From NCBI GenBank assembly GCA_965223405.1, contig CBDCWO010000006.1, forward strand, positions 4,030,001 through 4,094,000: a stretch of 64,000 nt of DNA, in the 5' to 3' direction. Shown here one piece after another: positions 37,322-46,544 of this stretch. This DNA is from CBDCWO01 sp965223405 (GTDB taxonomy: Bacteria > Bacteroidota > Bacteroidia > Chitinophagales > Saprospiraceae). The stretch's first letter is position 1; each line of letters begins with the position of its first letter. Made by a program: the position numbers and the translations under genes. A model generated the notes under the pieces. The model searched no databases and was not told where the DNA came from. It saw only the letters and a program-made list of their open reading frames with translations.

Positions 37322-39847
37322 ATGACTAAAAAACTTAAAACTTTACTATTGCTTTTTCTTGTTTCAACCCTTGTTTTTGGACAAGAAACAAAAGAATTTA
37401 TAGGCTTTAATGTTGACTATAAAAATTACCTTTCAAAGCATGACATCGTATTCCAATCGCCCAATTATGAGGGGTTTGAAGGATTGACCATTGGAAATGG
37501 AGATTTGGGTGGTATGGTTTGGAGTACCAATACAGGAATTGAGATGCAAATCAATAAAATAGATTTGTATGATGACCCGCATAAGAATAGTGAGAGTCGA
37601 GTGACTTTACGTGCAGCAGGACGGTTGAAAATTGATTTTGGAGTTCCGACGAATGAATGGCTTTACATAAATGACTTTGAGGGGCGATTAAGTATGTATG
37701 ATGCAACGGCTACATTTAGGAGTAGGACTCCTTTTAGTGATGCGAAGGTTTCAACCTGGGTAGATGCCCATGACAACGCATGGGTGATTGATTGTGATTT
37801 AAAGACCATGGGAGAAGTGGAGTCAGGAACAAGTATGAAAGTGGAGCTGGAACGTTGGGGGAGTCGATCATTTAGGGGCTGGTATGGTCATTATAGCAAG
37901 GATGTTTCAGCAGGATTGGGACAATCAAGGGCACATATAAAAGATGGAGATATTTACCTTACAGAGCATTTCAATGGATTGGATTTTGTAGTGGCTTGTC
38001 GCTTGGTAGGAATGGATGCATCTGCTAAAATGGTAAATAGTAAACAGGCGGTTCTTGAAACAGAAATGAGTAATGCCATATCATCTAAGGTAATTGTTAC
38101 TGTTGTGACATCAAATGAGAGTGAAAACTTATTAGAAGATGCCATAGTTATTTTGGATAAAAAAGAGAAAGAGGTAAACCTTAAAGCAGCACACGACAAG
38201 TGGTGGAAGAAATTTTGGGAGCGCTCGTTTGTCAATATTCCGGATGATTATATAGAGAATCTATACTATTATAGAAGGTATGTCACGGCAAGTGCTTCAC
38301 GTGGAACCTATCCAATTGCTTTTAATGGAAGCCTTTGGGTATGGAATCACGATATAAGACACTGGGTTTCACCTCATCATTGGAATACACAACAGCAATA
38401 TTGGGGAGTGGCAGTTCAGAATGACTGCGACCTGATGAAACCCTATATGAATACTTACTTCCGTTTGATGCCTCAAGCAGAGGAGTATGCCAAGGAAAGA
38501 GGTGTGGAGGATGCATTACTATGGTGTGAGGCACATGATTTTCATGGAACAATGGTGTATAAATATGCCAAAGCGATGATTAACAACTTTACTCCAGCAA
38601 GTCAGATAGCATCGGTATTCTGGGAGTATTATCAGTTTACAGGAGATGAGGAGTTTCTCAAGGAAAAAGCCTATCCATTTATGAAAAAAGCAGCTCAGTT
38701 TTATGTGGGATATCTGCAATGGGATGAGACAAAGCAAGAGTATTACTCCTATCCTTCTCAACCTTATGAACATGCCCCAAACAGTGACTTAAAAAATAGT
38801 AATTCCGATCTGTTTATGATTGAAGGGTTGTTGTCCTGGTGTGTGGAAGCAGCTAATATTTTAGGAAAAGATAAAGCTAAGGTAAAAGAATGGGAGAATA
38901 TACTGAACCACTTATGGGAACCAGCTGTGATTGAAACTACAAAACGAGGAAAGGTATTTGGTTTAGCTTATACTAAAGATGATAAGCCTTATCCTGAAGA
39001 TGGGAAATTTCAGCCAGGTAGATTTTATCATTTCGATGCCCATTCAACACAAGTGTTCCCTGCAAATGTTGTTGGTTTAGATGAAAAAGGAACAGAAGAA
39101 TTTGAAATACTGGAAAATGTTTCAAAAGGTCATCCTGTAACTAAAAATGCCATTACTCCGGGCTCTATTGTATCAGCGAGGTTAGGGCACGGAGACTTAG
39201 CCTTAGAGAAAATATCAAGGTCAATCAGACGCTTGCAACACTTTCCACAAGGTCTTTTTTTTAACATGGATACTTGGTACAATCATTCCAGGTATGCTGA
39301 TTCTGTAACAGCACCCGATATAAACACTCAGCGTGATTACATTTATGATAAGCGAAACTATTATAAGAGAACAGGAATACCTACTGAACCTTTTGTACAA
39401 GCAGGTATGGAACCATTAAGTATTGTGAGTACCACCTTATCCGAAATGCAGATTCAAAGTCATGAAGGGAAAATACGTGTATTTCCAGCAGTACCTCAAG
39501 GATGGGAGGGAGCCTTTTCATTAAGAGCAAGGGGCGCCTTTTTAGTATCCTCAGAAATGCGTAACGATGAGGTTGCCTTTGTTGGAATAGAAAGCCTAAA
39601 AGGGAATCAATGTAATGTGCAAAACCCATGGACCAGTACAAAGATAGAAATCAGAAATATTGAAACAAACAAAAAAATCAACTACAAGATTTCAGCTCAA
39701 GGTGTTATTTCATTCAATACAAAAATGAATAAACAGTATTTAGTGACTAATGGCTTTCAAAATGATGTAAAAACATTTTCTGGAGAGAAAAACAATGTGC
39801 CTAAATTTTACCATGAAGCAACGCTTGGAAAAAAACAGGATTTTTAA
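37322..39847 (+). CDS. GH95-like (alpha/alpha)6 glycosidase
   Basis: An 841-residue exported protein (signal ending near LVFG/QETK). The N-terminal domain has EGLTIGNGDLGGMVW, the form seen in GH95 enzymes (alpha-1,2-fucosidases and alpha-L-galactosidases), followed by an (alpha/alpha)6 barrel and a C-terminal beta domain with IRVFPAVPQGW. At the place of the GH95 catalytic NxN motif it reads HHWNTQQQYW, so only one Asn is kept. The enzyme is therefore a diverged relative whose linkage specificity may differ. A truncated second copy of its 5' end lies at 34293. Fits a fucose- or galactose-containing glycan. Confidence 0.7.
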   Translation: MTKKLKTLLLLFLVSTLVFGQETKEFIGFNVDYKNYLSKHDIVFQSPNYEGFEGLTIGNGDLGGMVWSTNTGIEMQINKIDLYDDPHKNSESRVTLRAAGRLKIDFGVPTNEWLYINDFEGRLSMYDATATFRSRTPFSDAKVSTWVDAHDNAWVIDCDLKTMGEVESGTSMKVELERWGSRSFRGWYGHYSKDVSAGLGQSRAHIKDGDIYLTEHFNGLDFVVACRLVGMDASAKMVNSKQAVLETEMSNAISSKVIVTVVTSNESENLLEDAIVILDKKEKEVNLKAAHDKWWKKFWERSFVNIPDDYIENLYYYRRYVTASASRGTYPIAFNGSLWVWNHDIRHWVSPHHWNTQQQYWGVAVQNDCDLMKPYMNTYFRLMPQAEEYAKERGVEDALLWCEAHDFHGTMVYKYAKAMINNFTPASQIASVFWEYYQFTGDEEFLKEKAYPFMKKAAQFYVGYLQWDETKQEYYSYPSQPYEHAPNSDLKNSNSDLFMIEGLLSWCVEAANILGKDKAKVKEWENILNHLWEPAVIETTKRGKVFGLAYTKDDKPYPEDGKFQPGRFYHFDAHSTQVFPANVVGLDEKGTEEFEILENVSKGHPVTKNAITPGSIVSARLGHGDLALEKISRSIRRLQHFPQGLFFNMDTWYNHSRYADSVTAPDINTQRDYIYDKRNYYKRTGIPTEPFVQAGMEPLSIVSTTLSEMQIQSHEGKIRVFPAVPQGWEGAFSLRARGAFLVSSEMRNDEVAFVGIESLKGNQCNVQNPWTSTKIEIRNIETNKKINYKISAQGVISFNTKMNKQYLVTNGFQNDVKTFSGEKNNVPKFYHEATLGKKQDF

Positions 39848-39898
39848 TTATACCATCGTATATACAAAAACATAATATAGAATTTATAATACACAAAC

Positions 39899-41311
39899 AT
39901 GTCACAAATTTATATAAGAAAGTACAATGTCATTACAGCATTAATGTTCATGGTCTCTACATTTTTATCTTGTAGCGATTCTAAAAACTCTTCTACTGAT
40001 ATAAACCCCAAACCCAACCTCATTGTTATACTAACGGATGACCAGGGTTACTCTGATGTTGGTTGCTATGGAGCCAAAGGTTTTTCAACACCTAACCTGG
40101 ATCAAATGGCTGAAAGAGGTATTCGCTTCACTGATTTCTATGCTGCTCCAACTTGTTCTCCGGCCCGGGCATCGCTTCTGACAGGAACTTATGCAAATCG
40201 TATTGGAATTAATCGCCCTTTAAATGGACCTGATATTGGCCTACATCCCGATGAAATTACAATTGCTGAGAAGCTAAAAGAAGAGGGGTACGCAACTGCA
40301 TTAGTGGGTAAATGGCACCTTGGCATCCCGGATGAAATGAGTCCTGTTGCACAGGGATTTGATTACTTTTCGGGAATACCTCTGAGCCACATAAGAAAAG
40401 GACGTACAGAACATACTCATGGCCCCGAAGCATATTATAATAGGCAGTGGAAAACGATGGGAGTAGGAATCGAAACAGAGGTTGAATATGCCCCGGATGA
40501 AACCCTTTTCACACAAAGGAGTACAGCAGAGTCGTTAAAATTCATCAAAGAGAATCATAAACAACCTTTTTTCCTTTATCTGGCTCATCCTCAGGTGCAT
40601 AGAGAAGTATTATCATCGGAAGCATTTAAAGGCAGGTCTGAGGTTGGCCGTTATGGTGATTCTGTTGAGGAGCTGGATTGGTCAGTAGGAAAAATACTAA
40701 ACTTGCTTAAGTATCTTAAAATTGAAAAAAATACACTCGTTGTTTTTGCTTCCGACAATGGGCCATGGCTCAACCAGGGAGATGAGTCCGGATCAGCAAT
40801 ACCTTTAAGAGGTGGAAAATTCTCAACATGGGAAGGAGGAGTACGGGTTCCATGCATCATGCAATGGCCAGGGAAAATTCCGACTGGAACCGTAAGTAGT
40901 GAAGTTGCCGGTATGATGGATATATTTCCTACTTTCATGAAGCACATTGGAGCTAAAATGCCATCAGATAGGGTAATAGATGGTAAAGATATCTGGCCGT
41001 TGATTACGGGGCAAAAAGATGTAAAACCTCCTCATAATAAATTCTACTACTATAATTTAGGGTACCTAAAAGGTGTTCGAAGTGGTAAATGGAAACTACA
41101 TAGATCTGACAATAACTGGGCTTTATTTGACCTCGAAAATGATATATCAGAAAGTATCGATGTAAGTAAAGACAACCCTGAAGTTCTTGCCAGATTACAT
41201 AAGTATCTGGAAGAAGCAAGAATTGACATGGGAGACAAGTATGAGAAGGTCAATGGTATGATGATGACTGAAGGTGAAAATTCAAGACCATTGGGACGAT
41301 TGTCTGAATAG
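39899..41311 (+). CDS. Sulfatase, family S1 (Cys-type), lipoprotein
   Basis: A 470-residue sulfatase with lipobox LSC (Cys25). Asp pair in ILTDDQGYSDVGCYG; activation motif CSPAR with Cys86 in APTCSPARASLLTG (Ala at the fourth position, a common S1 variant); GKWHLGIPDEMSPVAQGFD; FASDNGPWLNQG; WEGGVRVPCIMQWPG; and the C-terminal GVRSGKWKLH. It is the shortest intact sulfatase in the window. It closes the enzyme series before the GH109-like gene, with a 106-base gap that shows no obvious terminator. Confidence 0.93.
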   Translation: MSQIYIRKYNVITALMFMVSTFLSCSDSKNSSTDINPKPNLIVILTDDQGYSDVGCYGAKGFSTPNLDQMAERGIRFTDFYAAPTCSPARASLLTGTYANRIGINRPLNGPDIGLHPDEITIAEKLKEEGYATALVGKWHLGIPDEMSPVAQGFDYFSGIPLSHIRKGRTEHTHGPEAYYNRQWKTMGVGIETEVEYAPDETLFTQRSTAESLKFIKENHKQPFFLYLAHPQVHREVLSSEAFKGRSEVGRYGDSVEELDWSVGKILNLLKYLKIEKNTLVVFASDNGPWLNQGDESGSAIPLRGGKFSTWEGGVRVPCIMQWPGKIPTGTVSSEVAGMMDIFPTFMKHIGAKMPSDRVIDGKDIWPLITGQKDVKPPHNKFYYYNLGYLKGVRSGKWKLHRSDNNWALFDLENDISESIDVSKDNPEVLARLHKYLEEARIDMGDKYEKVNGMMMTEGENSRPLGRLSE

Positions 41312-41417
41312 TGCTTTTTTTGTTCAGAAAGAGTGGTTTATTCATTTTTTAGAGACCTGAAAAATATTTGATAACGTGTTTTTTCTAATAGCAAACATTC
41401 AGAGGATTTGAAATCAT

Positions 41418-42725
41418 ATGACGATGTATAAAAAAGGCAGGAGAAAGTTTATTAAAATCAATGCCATTGCAACTGCTGGTATTGGCATGTTGAGAAATCC
41501 TTTATTTGCTATGAAATCAGAAGAAAAAGGTGTGAAACCCGTTCGTATTGCCATTGTGGGTACCGGAAGGCGTGGAACTAGTTTATTACGAGAATTAATG
41601 GTCATTTCAGGAATAGAAATACCTGCTCTTTGTGACATTAATTCAGAAAATCTTGAAAATGCTTGTAAAATTTGTGAAGGAAAAGGGCTGCCCAAACCAA
41701 GAAAGTATGGGGCCAATGAAGAAAGTTGGAAGAAGCTCATCGAGAAGGAAGAAATTGACACCGTTATCATAGCAACTCCGTGGAAATGGCACACTCCAAT
41801 AGCAGTACATGCGATGGAAAATGGAGTTCGTCCTGGCATCGAGGTTCCGGCAGCTCTAACTGTCGAAGAATGTTGGCAATTAGTGAATACTTCGGAAGAT
41901 ACGGGAGTTTCTTGTATGATGTTGGAAAATTGGAGTTTTCGCCCGGATAATTTGGCTGTTTTAAATATGATAAGAAAAGGATTGCTGGGTGAAACTATAC
42001 ACTGCCATTGTGCCCATTCACACGATGTTTTAGGTCATTGGTTCCATCGCTTGCAGTGGCCATTTAAATATTTGGAAACCCAAAACTGTGATTTGTATCC
42101 AACCCATCAGTTAGGCCCGGTATTAAGTTGGATGGATATTAACTGTGGTGATGCCTTTGATTATTTGACTTCAACTGCAACAGGTACTTTTGGCCCGCCG
42201 GATTATTTTGCTAGAACCAGGGGTAAAAATGATCCTTTAGCGGATAAAAAAAGGTACACACAGGGAGATATTGTAACCACGGTTATTAAAACCAAAAGAG
42301 GAAAAACAATAGTCAGTAATTATGATATGCAGTTGCCACGACCCTATGACAACCGGTGGTTGATTCAAGGTACTAGAGGTATTTATAGTGAGATGAGAAA
42401 TGCTGTATATATAGATGAAGATGCTGCTGCACCGGCAAATGCTGAGTACTGGAGTCCATTTCCACCTTATCAGAAAGAGTATGAACATAAATGGTCAAAA
42501 CTTGCCGGAGGAACTCATGATGGAGCTGATGGACTAATGCTCAATCTTTTTGTAAAGGCAATCAGGTATAATCAACCAATGCCATTGGATGTATATGATT
42601 CGGTTATTATGAGCGTAATTTTTGATTTATCCGGGCAATCGATCGCCAATGGTTCTCAACCAATTAAGATTCCCGATTTCACAAAAGGCAGATGGGAGTC
42701 AAGGACGCCATATTTTGGGATCTAG
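41418..42725 (+). CDS. GH109-like, NAD-dependent Gfo/Idh/MocA-family glycosidase
   Basis: A 435-residue protein with a likely twin-arginine signal (KKGRRKFIKINAIATAGIG), so it would be exported folded with its cofactor. The Rossmann motif is IVGTGRRG (47-54). Segments GIEVPAALTVEECWQLVNTSE, CMMLENWSF, NCDLYPTHQLGPV and the C-terminal DVYDSVIMSVIFDLS match GH109 alpha-N-acetylgalactosaminidases, including the Tyr and His of YPTH (227, 230) and Glu142, which correspond to active-site residues described for that family. GH109 acts by oxidation-elimination with NAD. Activity on GalNAc, on another alpha-linked sugar, or a plain dehydrogenase role remain possible. Confidence 0.8.
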   Translation: MTMYKKGRRKFIKINAIATAGIGMLRNPLFAMKSEEKGVKPVRIAIVGTGRRGTSLLRELMVISGIEIPALCDINSENLENACKICEGKGLPKPRKYGANEESWKKLIEKEEIDTVIIATPWKWHTPIAVHAMENGVRPGIEVPAALTVEECWQLVNTSEDTGVSCMMLENWSFRPDNLAVLNMIRKGLLGETIHCHCAHSHDVLGHWFHRLQWPFKYLETQNCDLYPTHQLGPVLSWMDINCGDAFDYLTSTATGTFGPPDYFARTRGKNDPLADKKRYTQGDIVTTVIKTKRGKTIVSNYDMQLPRPYDNRWLIQGTRGIYSEMRNAVYIDEDAAAPANAEYWSPFPPYQKEYEHKWSKLAGGTHDGADGLMLNLFVKAIRYNQPMPLDVYDSVIMSVIFDLSGQSIANGSQPIKIPDFTKGRWESRTPYFGI

Positions 42726-42764
42726 TAATATTTGGGGAATTACCATGAAAAAGCACAAACTGTA

Positions 42765-44231
42765 ATGACGAATTTTAATTTACTCATTGACGGAGGTATT
42801 GTTCTATTCTATTTGATCGGAACAATTGCCGTAGGTTTACTTATGCGGAAATACGTTACGAGCGTAGATGATTATTTGGTTGCGGGACGTCAGGTAGATC
42901 TGTATTTGGGCATAGCATCCTTGGCAGCAACAGAATTCGGTATTGTGACTTGCATGGCCAACGCACAACTAGGATTCAAGTATGGTTTTGCCGGAGTTAC
43001 CCCCGGAATAGCATTGGTATTGGCTATGTTTATCGTTGGGAAAACAGGTTTTTGTATCAACCCATTACGTCATCAGAAAGTGATAACCATTCCTGAATTT
43101 TTTGATCGAAAATTTGGGAAAAAAGTTCGTTGGGCAAGTGGTCTCGTGATTGTTGTGGGAGGATTGCTCAATATGGGTGTATTTCTGCGTATGGCAGGCG
43201 ATTTCTTAGTTACTACTATTGGGATCAATCCTCAATACCTGGAAATCATGATGACTATCCTGCTGTTGATTGTTGTGGTATATACCATATTAGGGGGTAT
43301 GTTGTCAGTATTGGTCACTGATTATTTGCAATTTATTGTAATGGGGTTTGGCCTTCTGGCAGTCACACTTTTGTTCTACTATCAGTTTGGATGGGAGAAC
43401 CTGAGCAACCACCTGAATGATCAATATGGTTCTGCAGCCTTCAATCCCTTTTATCAGGGAGCTTATGGCCTGGAAAGAATTCTATTAGATCTATTAGTGG
43501 CGTTTGCAGTCGTACTTTGTTGGCAAACCATCATTGTCAGAGTTTTAGCATCCAAAGATGCACGTACCGGACAGCAAATATACACTTGGACAGCTCCCTT
43601 TTTTTTAGTTAGATTTGGCCTTCCTGCCTTCATTGGGATTGCGGCATTTTACTATTTTTCTCAGACAGGGGATGTGCCGTCAGATACAATTATGGTAATG
43701 CCCAATTTAATCGCTTTGACAGTGCCGGTAGGTTTAATGGGCATATTAATTGCAGCAATGCTTGCTGCGGACATGTCTACTAACTCTTCTTATCTTCTTG
43801 CCTGGAGTTCAGTTATTTATAATGACATCCTTGAACCGGTACATAAGAATAAATGGTCTGCAAAAAAAGGATTATACGTCAATCGGGTTTTAGTTGGATT
43901 GATAGGTGTTTTTCTCCTGTTATATGGTCTTTGGTATCCGTTGAAAGGAGATTTGTGGGTATACTTGCAAGTTACAGGAACGATCTATTTATCAAGTATG
44001 TCTGTATTATTAATTGCTGCATGTTATTGGGATAAAGCCAATGACTGGGGTGCAATTGCAGCAATTGTTTTGGGTAGTGTTACTCCAATTGCCTTCTTAA
44101 TATTGCAGGAATTGGACAGTACCAAAGCAATAGCCCTGGAAATAGGGCCTTATAAATCGGGTATTGCTGCCTATTTACTTACTGGAATGGCAATGATTGG
44201 AGGATCTTTACTTAAACCCGCACAAGAGTAA
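42765..44231 (+). CDS. Sodium/solute symporter (SSS family)
   Basis: A 488-residue inner-membrane transporter with about 13 hydrophobic segments. Typical features are VDDYLVAGRQVDLYLGIASLAATEFG (the SSS start), HQKVITIPEFFDRKFGKKVRW and MAADMSTNSSYLLAWSSVIYNDI (the AADxST(N/A)SS segment near the second sodium site). I chose the ATG at 42765 over a TTG at 42732. It should take up a product of the PUL, such as fucose or another monosaccharide, with sodium. A small accessory protein is encoded 61 bases downstream. Confidence 0.92.
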   Translation: MTNFNLLIDGGIVLFYLIGTIAVGLLMRKYVTSVDDYLVAGRQVDLYLGIASLAATEFGIVTCMANAQLGFKYGFAGVTPGIALVLAMFIVGKTGFCINPLRHQKVITIPEFFDRKFGKKVRWASGLVIVVGGLLNMGVFLRMAGDFLVTTIGINPQYLEIMMTILLLIVVVYTILGGMLSVLVTDYLQFIVMGFGLLAVTLLFYYQFGWENLSNHLNDQYGSAAFNPFYQGAYGLERILLDLLVAFAVVLCWQTIIVRVLASKDARTGQQIYTWTAPFFLVRFGLPAFIGIAAFYYFSQTGDVPSDTIMVMPNLIALTVPVGLMGILIAAMLAADMSTNSSYLLAWSSVIYNDILEPVHKNKWSAKKGLYVNRVLVGLIGVFLLLYGLWYPLKGDLWVYLQVTGTIYLSSMSVLLIAACYWDKANDWGAIAAIVLGSVTPIAFLILQELDSTKAIALEIGPYKSGIAAYLLTGMAMIGGSLLKPAQE

Positions 44232-44292
44232 TTTTTTGGATGAAGAGATGAATTTTGTATGCGATTATAAATCTTGGTTAAATTAGAATAAT

Positions 44293-44421
44293 ATGGAAGA
44301 TTGGATATGGTTTATCATCTTTGTGACTACAATTTTATGGTATTTTATTGTCACGATCATCGTTGCATTTCGTGGTGCAAAAAATATTGTAAGTTTGATT
44401 AAAAACAACAGAAGAGAATGA
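44293..44421 (+). CDS. Symporter small accessory protein
   Basis: A 42-residue open frame (MEDWIWFIIFVTTILWYF..., ending in KNNRRE) with one transmembrane helix at about residues 5-26 and a basic cytoplasmic tail. Very short single-helix proteins of this appearance are known next to SSS symporters and annotated as symporter small accessory proteins. Position directly behind the symporter at 42765, size and composition all agree. Too short for usual ORF cut-offs. Role in assembly or stability of the transporter is inference. Confidence 0.7.
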   Translation: MEDWIWFIIFVTTILWYFIVTIIVAFRGAKNIVSLIKNNRRE

Positions 44422-44488
44422 AGTCTTTATTTGATTTTTTTGTTCCTTTCGCGGTTAAATAATTCCAGGAACAACCATTTGCTACATG

Positions 44489-44515
44489 GTAGCGGGACTC
44501 CGTCGCGGAGGAAGC
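44489..44515 (+). repeat. REP-like palindromic element
   Basis: A GTAG tetranucleotide (44489-44492) is followed directly by an imperfect palindrome in which GC...CTCCG (44498-44502), TCG loop, CGGAG (44506-44510)...GC pair around a bulge. This is the form of REP elements mobilised by RAYT (REP-associated) transposases. A second small hairpin GCTAC/GTAGC (44481-44493) overlaps its left foot. It is far more GC-rich than its surroundings. I found no other copy in the window. Confidence 0.45.
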
Positions 44516-44543
44516 ATGAAGGAAATCCAAAATTTATTGATTA

Positions 44544-46529
44544 ATGAGACAAAAACTACCATTTGTTTTGATGCTTTTCATCTTTTTTTCTTGTACCAGG
44601 GAAAAAGGTATAGAGTACGTGGAAAACTCCTATTATGAAGGAACTTCAGTATTGATACCGGAGAATGTGACGAAAGAAGAAATGATTAAGTTGGCAGCGG
44701 AGGTAAGACCCTCCGCCAAACAACTTCGTTACCAGGGGTATGGTACTATGGGATTTATTCACTTCAATATGAACACTTTTACAGGAAGACAATGGGGAAC
44801 AGGAGTAGAAGAATTAAGCATCTTTAATCCTCAACACATTGATGTTGACCAGTGGATGGAAGCTTTTACAGCTGCCGGTATTAAGTCAGTGATCCTGGTG
44901 TGTAAGCATCACGATGGATTTCGTCTTTGGCCCAGTTCATATCACCCAAGAAATATTTCTAAATCACCATATAAAAACGGAAAGGGTGATTTGGTAAAAG
45001 AAGTTTCGGAAGCAGCACAACGGCATGGACTTCGTTTTTGCGTGTATTATTCTCCGTGGGACAAACAAGAACCTTATGGGACACCAGCCTATAATGACTT
45101 GATGGTTAATGAATTGACAGAATTGTTAACCAATTACGGTGCGGTGGATGTCGTATGGTTTGATGGTGCCGGTATCAATCCTAAAGTTAGTGGTGTGGAG
45201 ATGGATTTTGACTGGGATAGGATACACGCGACCATTCATAAGTTACAACCGTCAGCTATTATATCAGGTGTTGGTCCTGATGTCCGCTGGGTTGGAAATG
45301 AAGCCGGACGTGGTCGTGTAACCGAGTGGTGTGTTCAAGGAGTTGTTTACGGTACCAAGGATTTTCCTGGTGCACATGCCGGAGTTCCAGTTATGGCACC
45401 TGAATTGGGTAATATAAGTCAATTAATGAAATTAAAAGGGCTTGATGATATGACTGGAGAGGCCCCCTTACTCAAACAACTGACGTGGATGCCGGCCAGG
45501 GGTGGTTTACCGGTGCATACCAAATGGTTCTGGAATCCATTGGAGAAAGTACGTTCTTTGAATTATCTTACTGAGTCATTTTTTAGTACCATTGGCAGTA
45601 ATTCCGGTGTAATATTAAATATGTCTCCTGATAGTACGGGATTAGTTCCTGAAGAAGATATGGCAGTGATGAAAGCCTTTGGTGATTGGAGAAGAGAATT
45701 GATGGGGCATGATTACGCCACAGGCGCTCAAACTGAAGCGACTAAAACCCGTGAGGGTGGCTACAATGCAAGCTATGTGTTTGATGATGATATACGTACC
45801 GGCTGGGCGGCTCCTGAAGGGGTAGAAACTGCAAAGTTAGTAATTAACCTTTACGGAAAACAAACTTTTGATGCTGTTTACCTGCAGGAAATGGTGGCCA
45901 ATTTCGGTCAACGAATTGAGGCGTTTGCTGTGGACGCCATGGTAGATGGTGAATGGAACGAATTGGTAGAAACCACGACCATTGGTTACAGACGAATTCA
46001 AAGAGTAAATTTAACCACCACTGATAAGATTCGAATTCGAATTATTTCCTCTCGTTTGTCTCCAAGTCTGGCAACCATAAAACTATTGAGAGTTCCTGAA
46101 TTGAAAGAACCTAACGAAATCAATCAAAGAAAAGAAATACCCAGAAATAAATGGAAAACAGATCCTGCAATTATCGATGGAGACCTGAATACATATTGGA
46201 CCGGAAAACTAAAAGATGGAGAACCTGCTTACATTGATATTGATTTGGGACAAGAAACAACCATGTCCGTTCTTACCTATATTCCACCACAGGGAAACCC
46301 CGAAGAAGCAGGGCGAGTGGAGCGCTTTGAGGTATATGTAGGCGATGATCCTGAAAAGATTGATTTTAAAGTGGGTGAAGGCAAATATGGAAACATTGAT
46401 AACAACCCTTTGCCACAGTCGGTAACACTTCATAAACAGGCAAAAGGCCGGTATGTACGTTATTTAATGCTGTCTGCAACCCGTGAGCAGAATGTAGTGA
46501 GAATAGCAGAAATTAAGATTGAGTCTTAA
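44544..46529 (+). CDS. GH29 alpha-L-fucosidase lipoprotein with C-terminal discoidin domain
   Basis: A 661-residue GH29 enzyme, lipobox FFSC (Cys17). The catalytic domain (about 55-390) has FIHFNMNTFTGRQWG, CKHHDGFRLWP, SKSPYKNGKGD and the probable nucleophile Asp207 in VVWFDGAG. A beta-sandwich and an F5/8 type C domain (about 535-661; DPAIIDGDLNTYWTGK, IDIDLGQETTMSVLTYIP) follow. It belongs to the same type (GH29-B-like) as the fucosidase at 247, sharing NTFT and SPYKxGKGD. It is the last intact PUL gene; a decayed SusD fragment follows. Confidence 0.92.
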   Translation: MRQKLPFVLMLFIFFSCTREKGIEYVENSYYEGTSVLIPENVTKEEMIKLAAEVRPSAKQLRYQGYGTMGFIHFNMNTFTGRQWGTGVEELSIFNPQHIDVDQWMEAFTAAGIKSVILVCKHHDGFRLWPSSYHPRNISKSPYKNGKGDLVKEVSEAAQRHGLRFCVYYSPWDKQEPYGTPAYNDLMVNELTELLTNYGAVDVVWFDGAGINPKVSGVEMDFDWDRIHATIHKLQPSAIISGVGPDVRWVGNEAGRGRVTEWCVQGVVYGTKDFPGAHAGVPVMAPELGNISQLMKLKGLDDMTGEAPLLKQLTWMPARGGLPVHTKWFWNPLEKVRSLNYLTESFFSTIGSNSGVILNMSPDSTGLVPEEDMAVMKAFGDWRRELMGHDYATGAQTEATKTREGGYNASYVFDDDIRTGWAAPEGVETAKLVINLYGKQTFDAVYLQEMVANFGQRIEAFAVDAMVDGEWNELVETTTIGYRRIQRVNLTTTDKIRIRIISSRLSPSLATIKLLRVPELKEPNEINQRKEIPRNKWKTDPAIIDGDLNTYWTGKLKDGEPAYIDIDLGQETTMSVLTYIPPQGNPEEAGRVERFEVYVGDDPEKIDFKVGEGKYGNIDNNPLPQSVTLHKQAKGRYVRYLMLSATREQNVVRIAEIKIES

Positions 46530-46544
46530 CTGGTTTTGTAGACT

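Noticed and set aside
41418..42725. Ordinary sugar dehydrogenase of the Gfo/Idh/MocA family
   Set aside because: GH109-specific blocks (GIEVPAALTVEECW, YPTHQLGP) and an export signal fit GH109 better, although a dehydrogenase role is not excluded.
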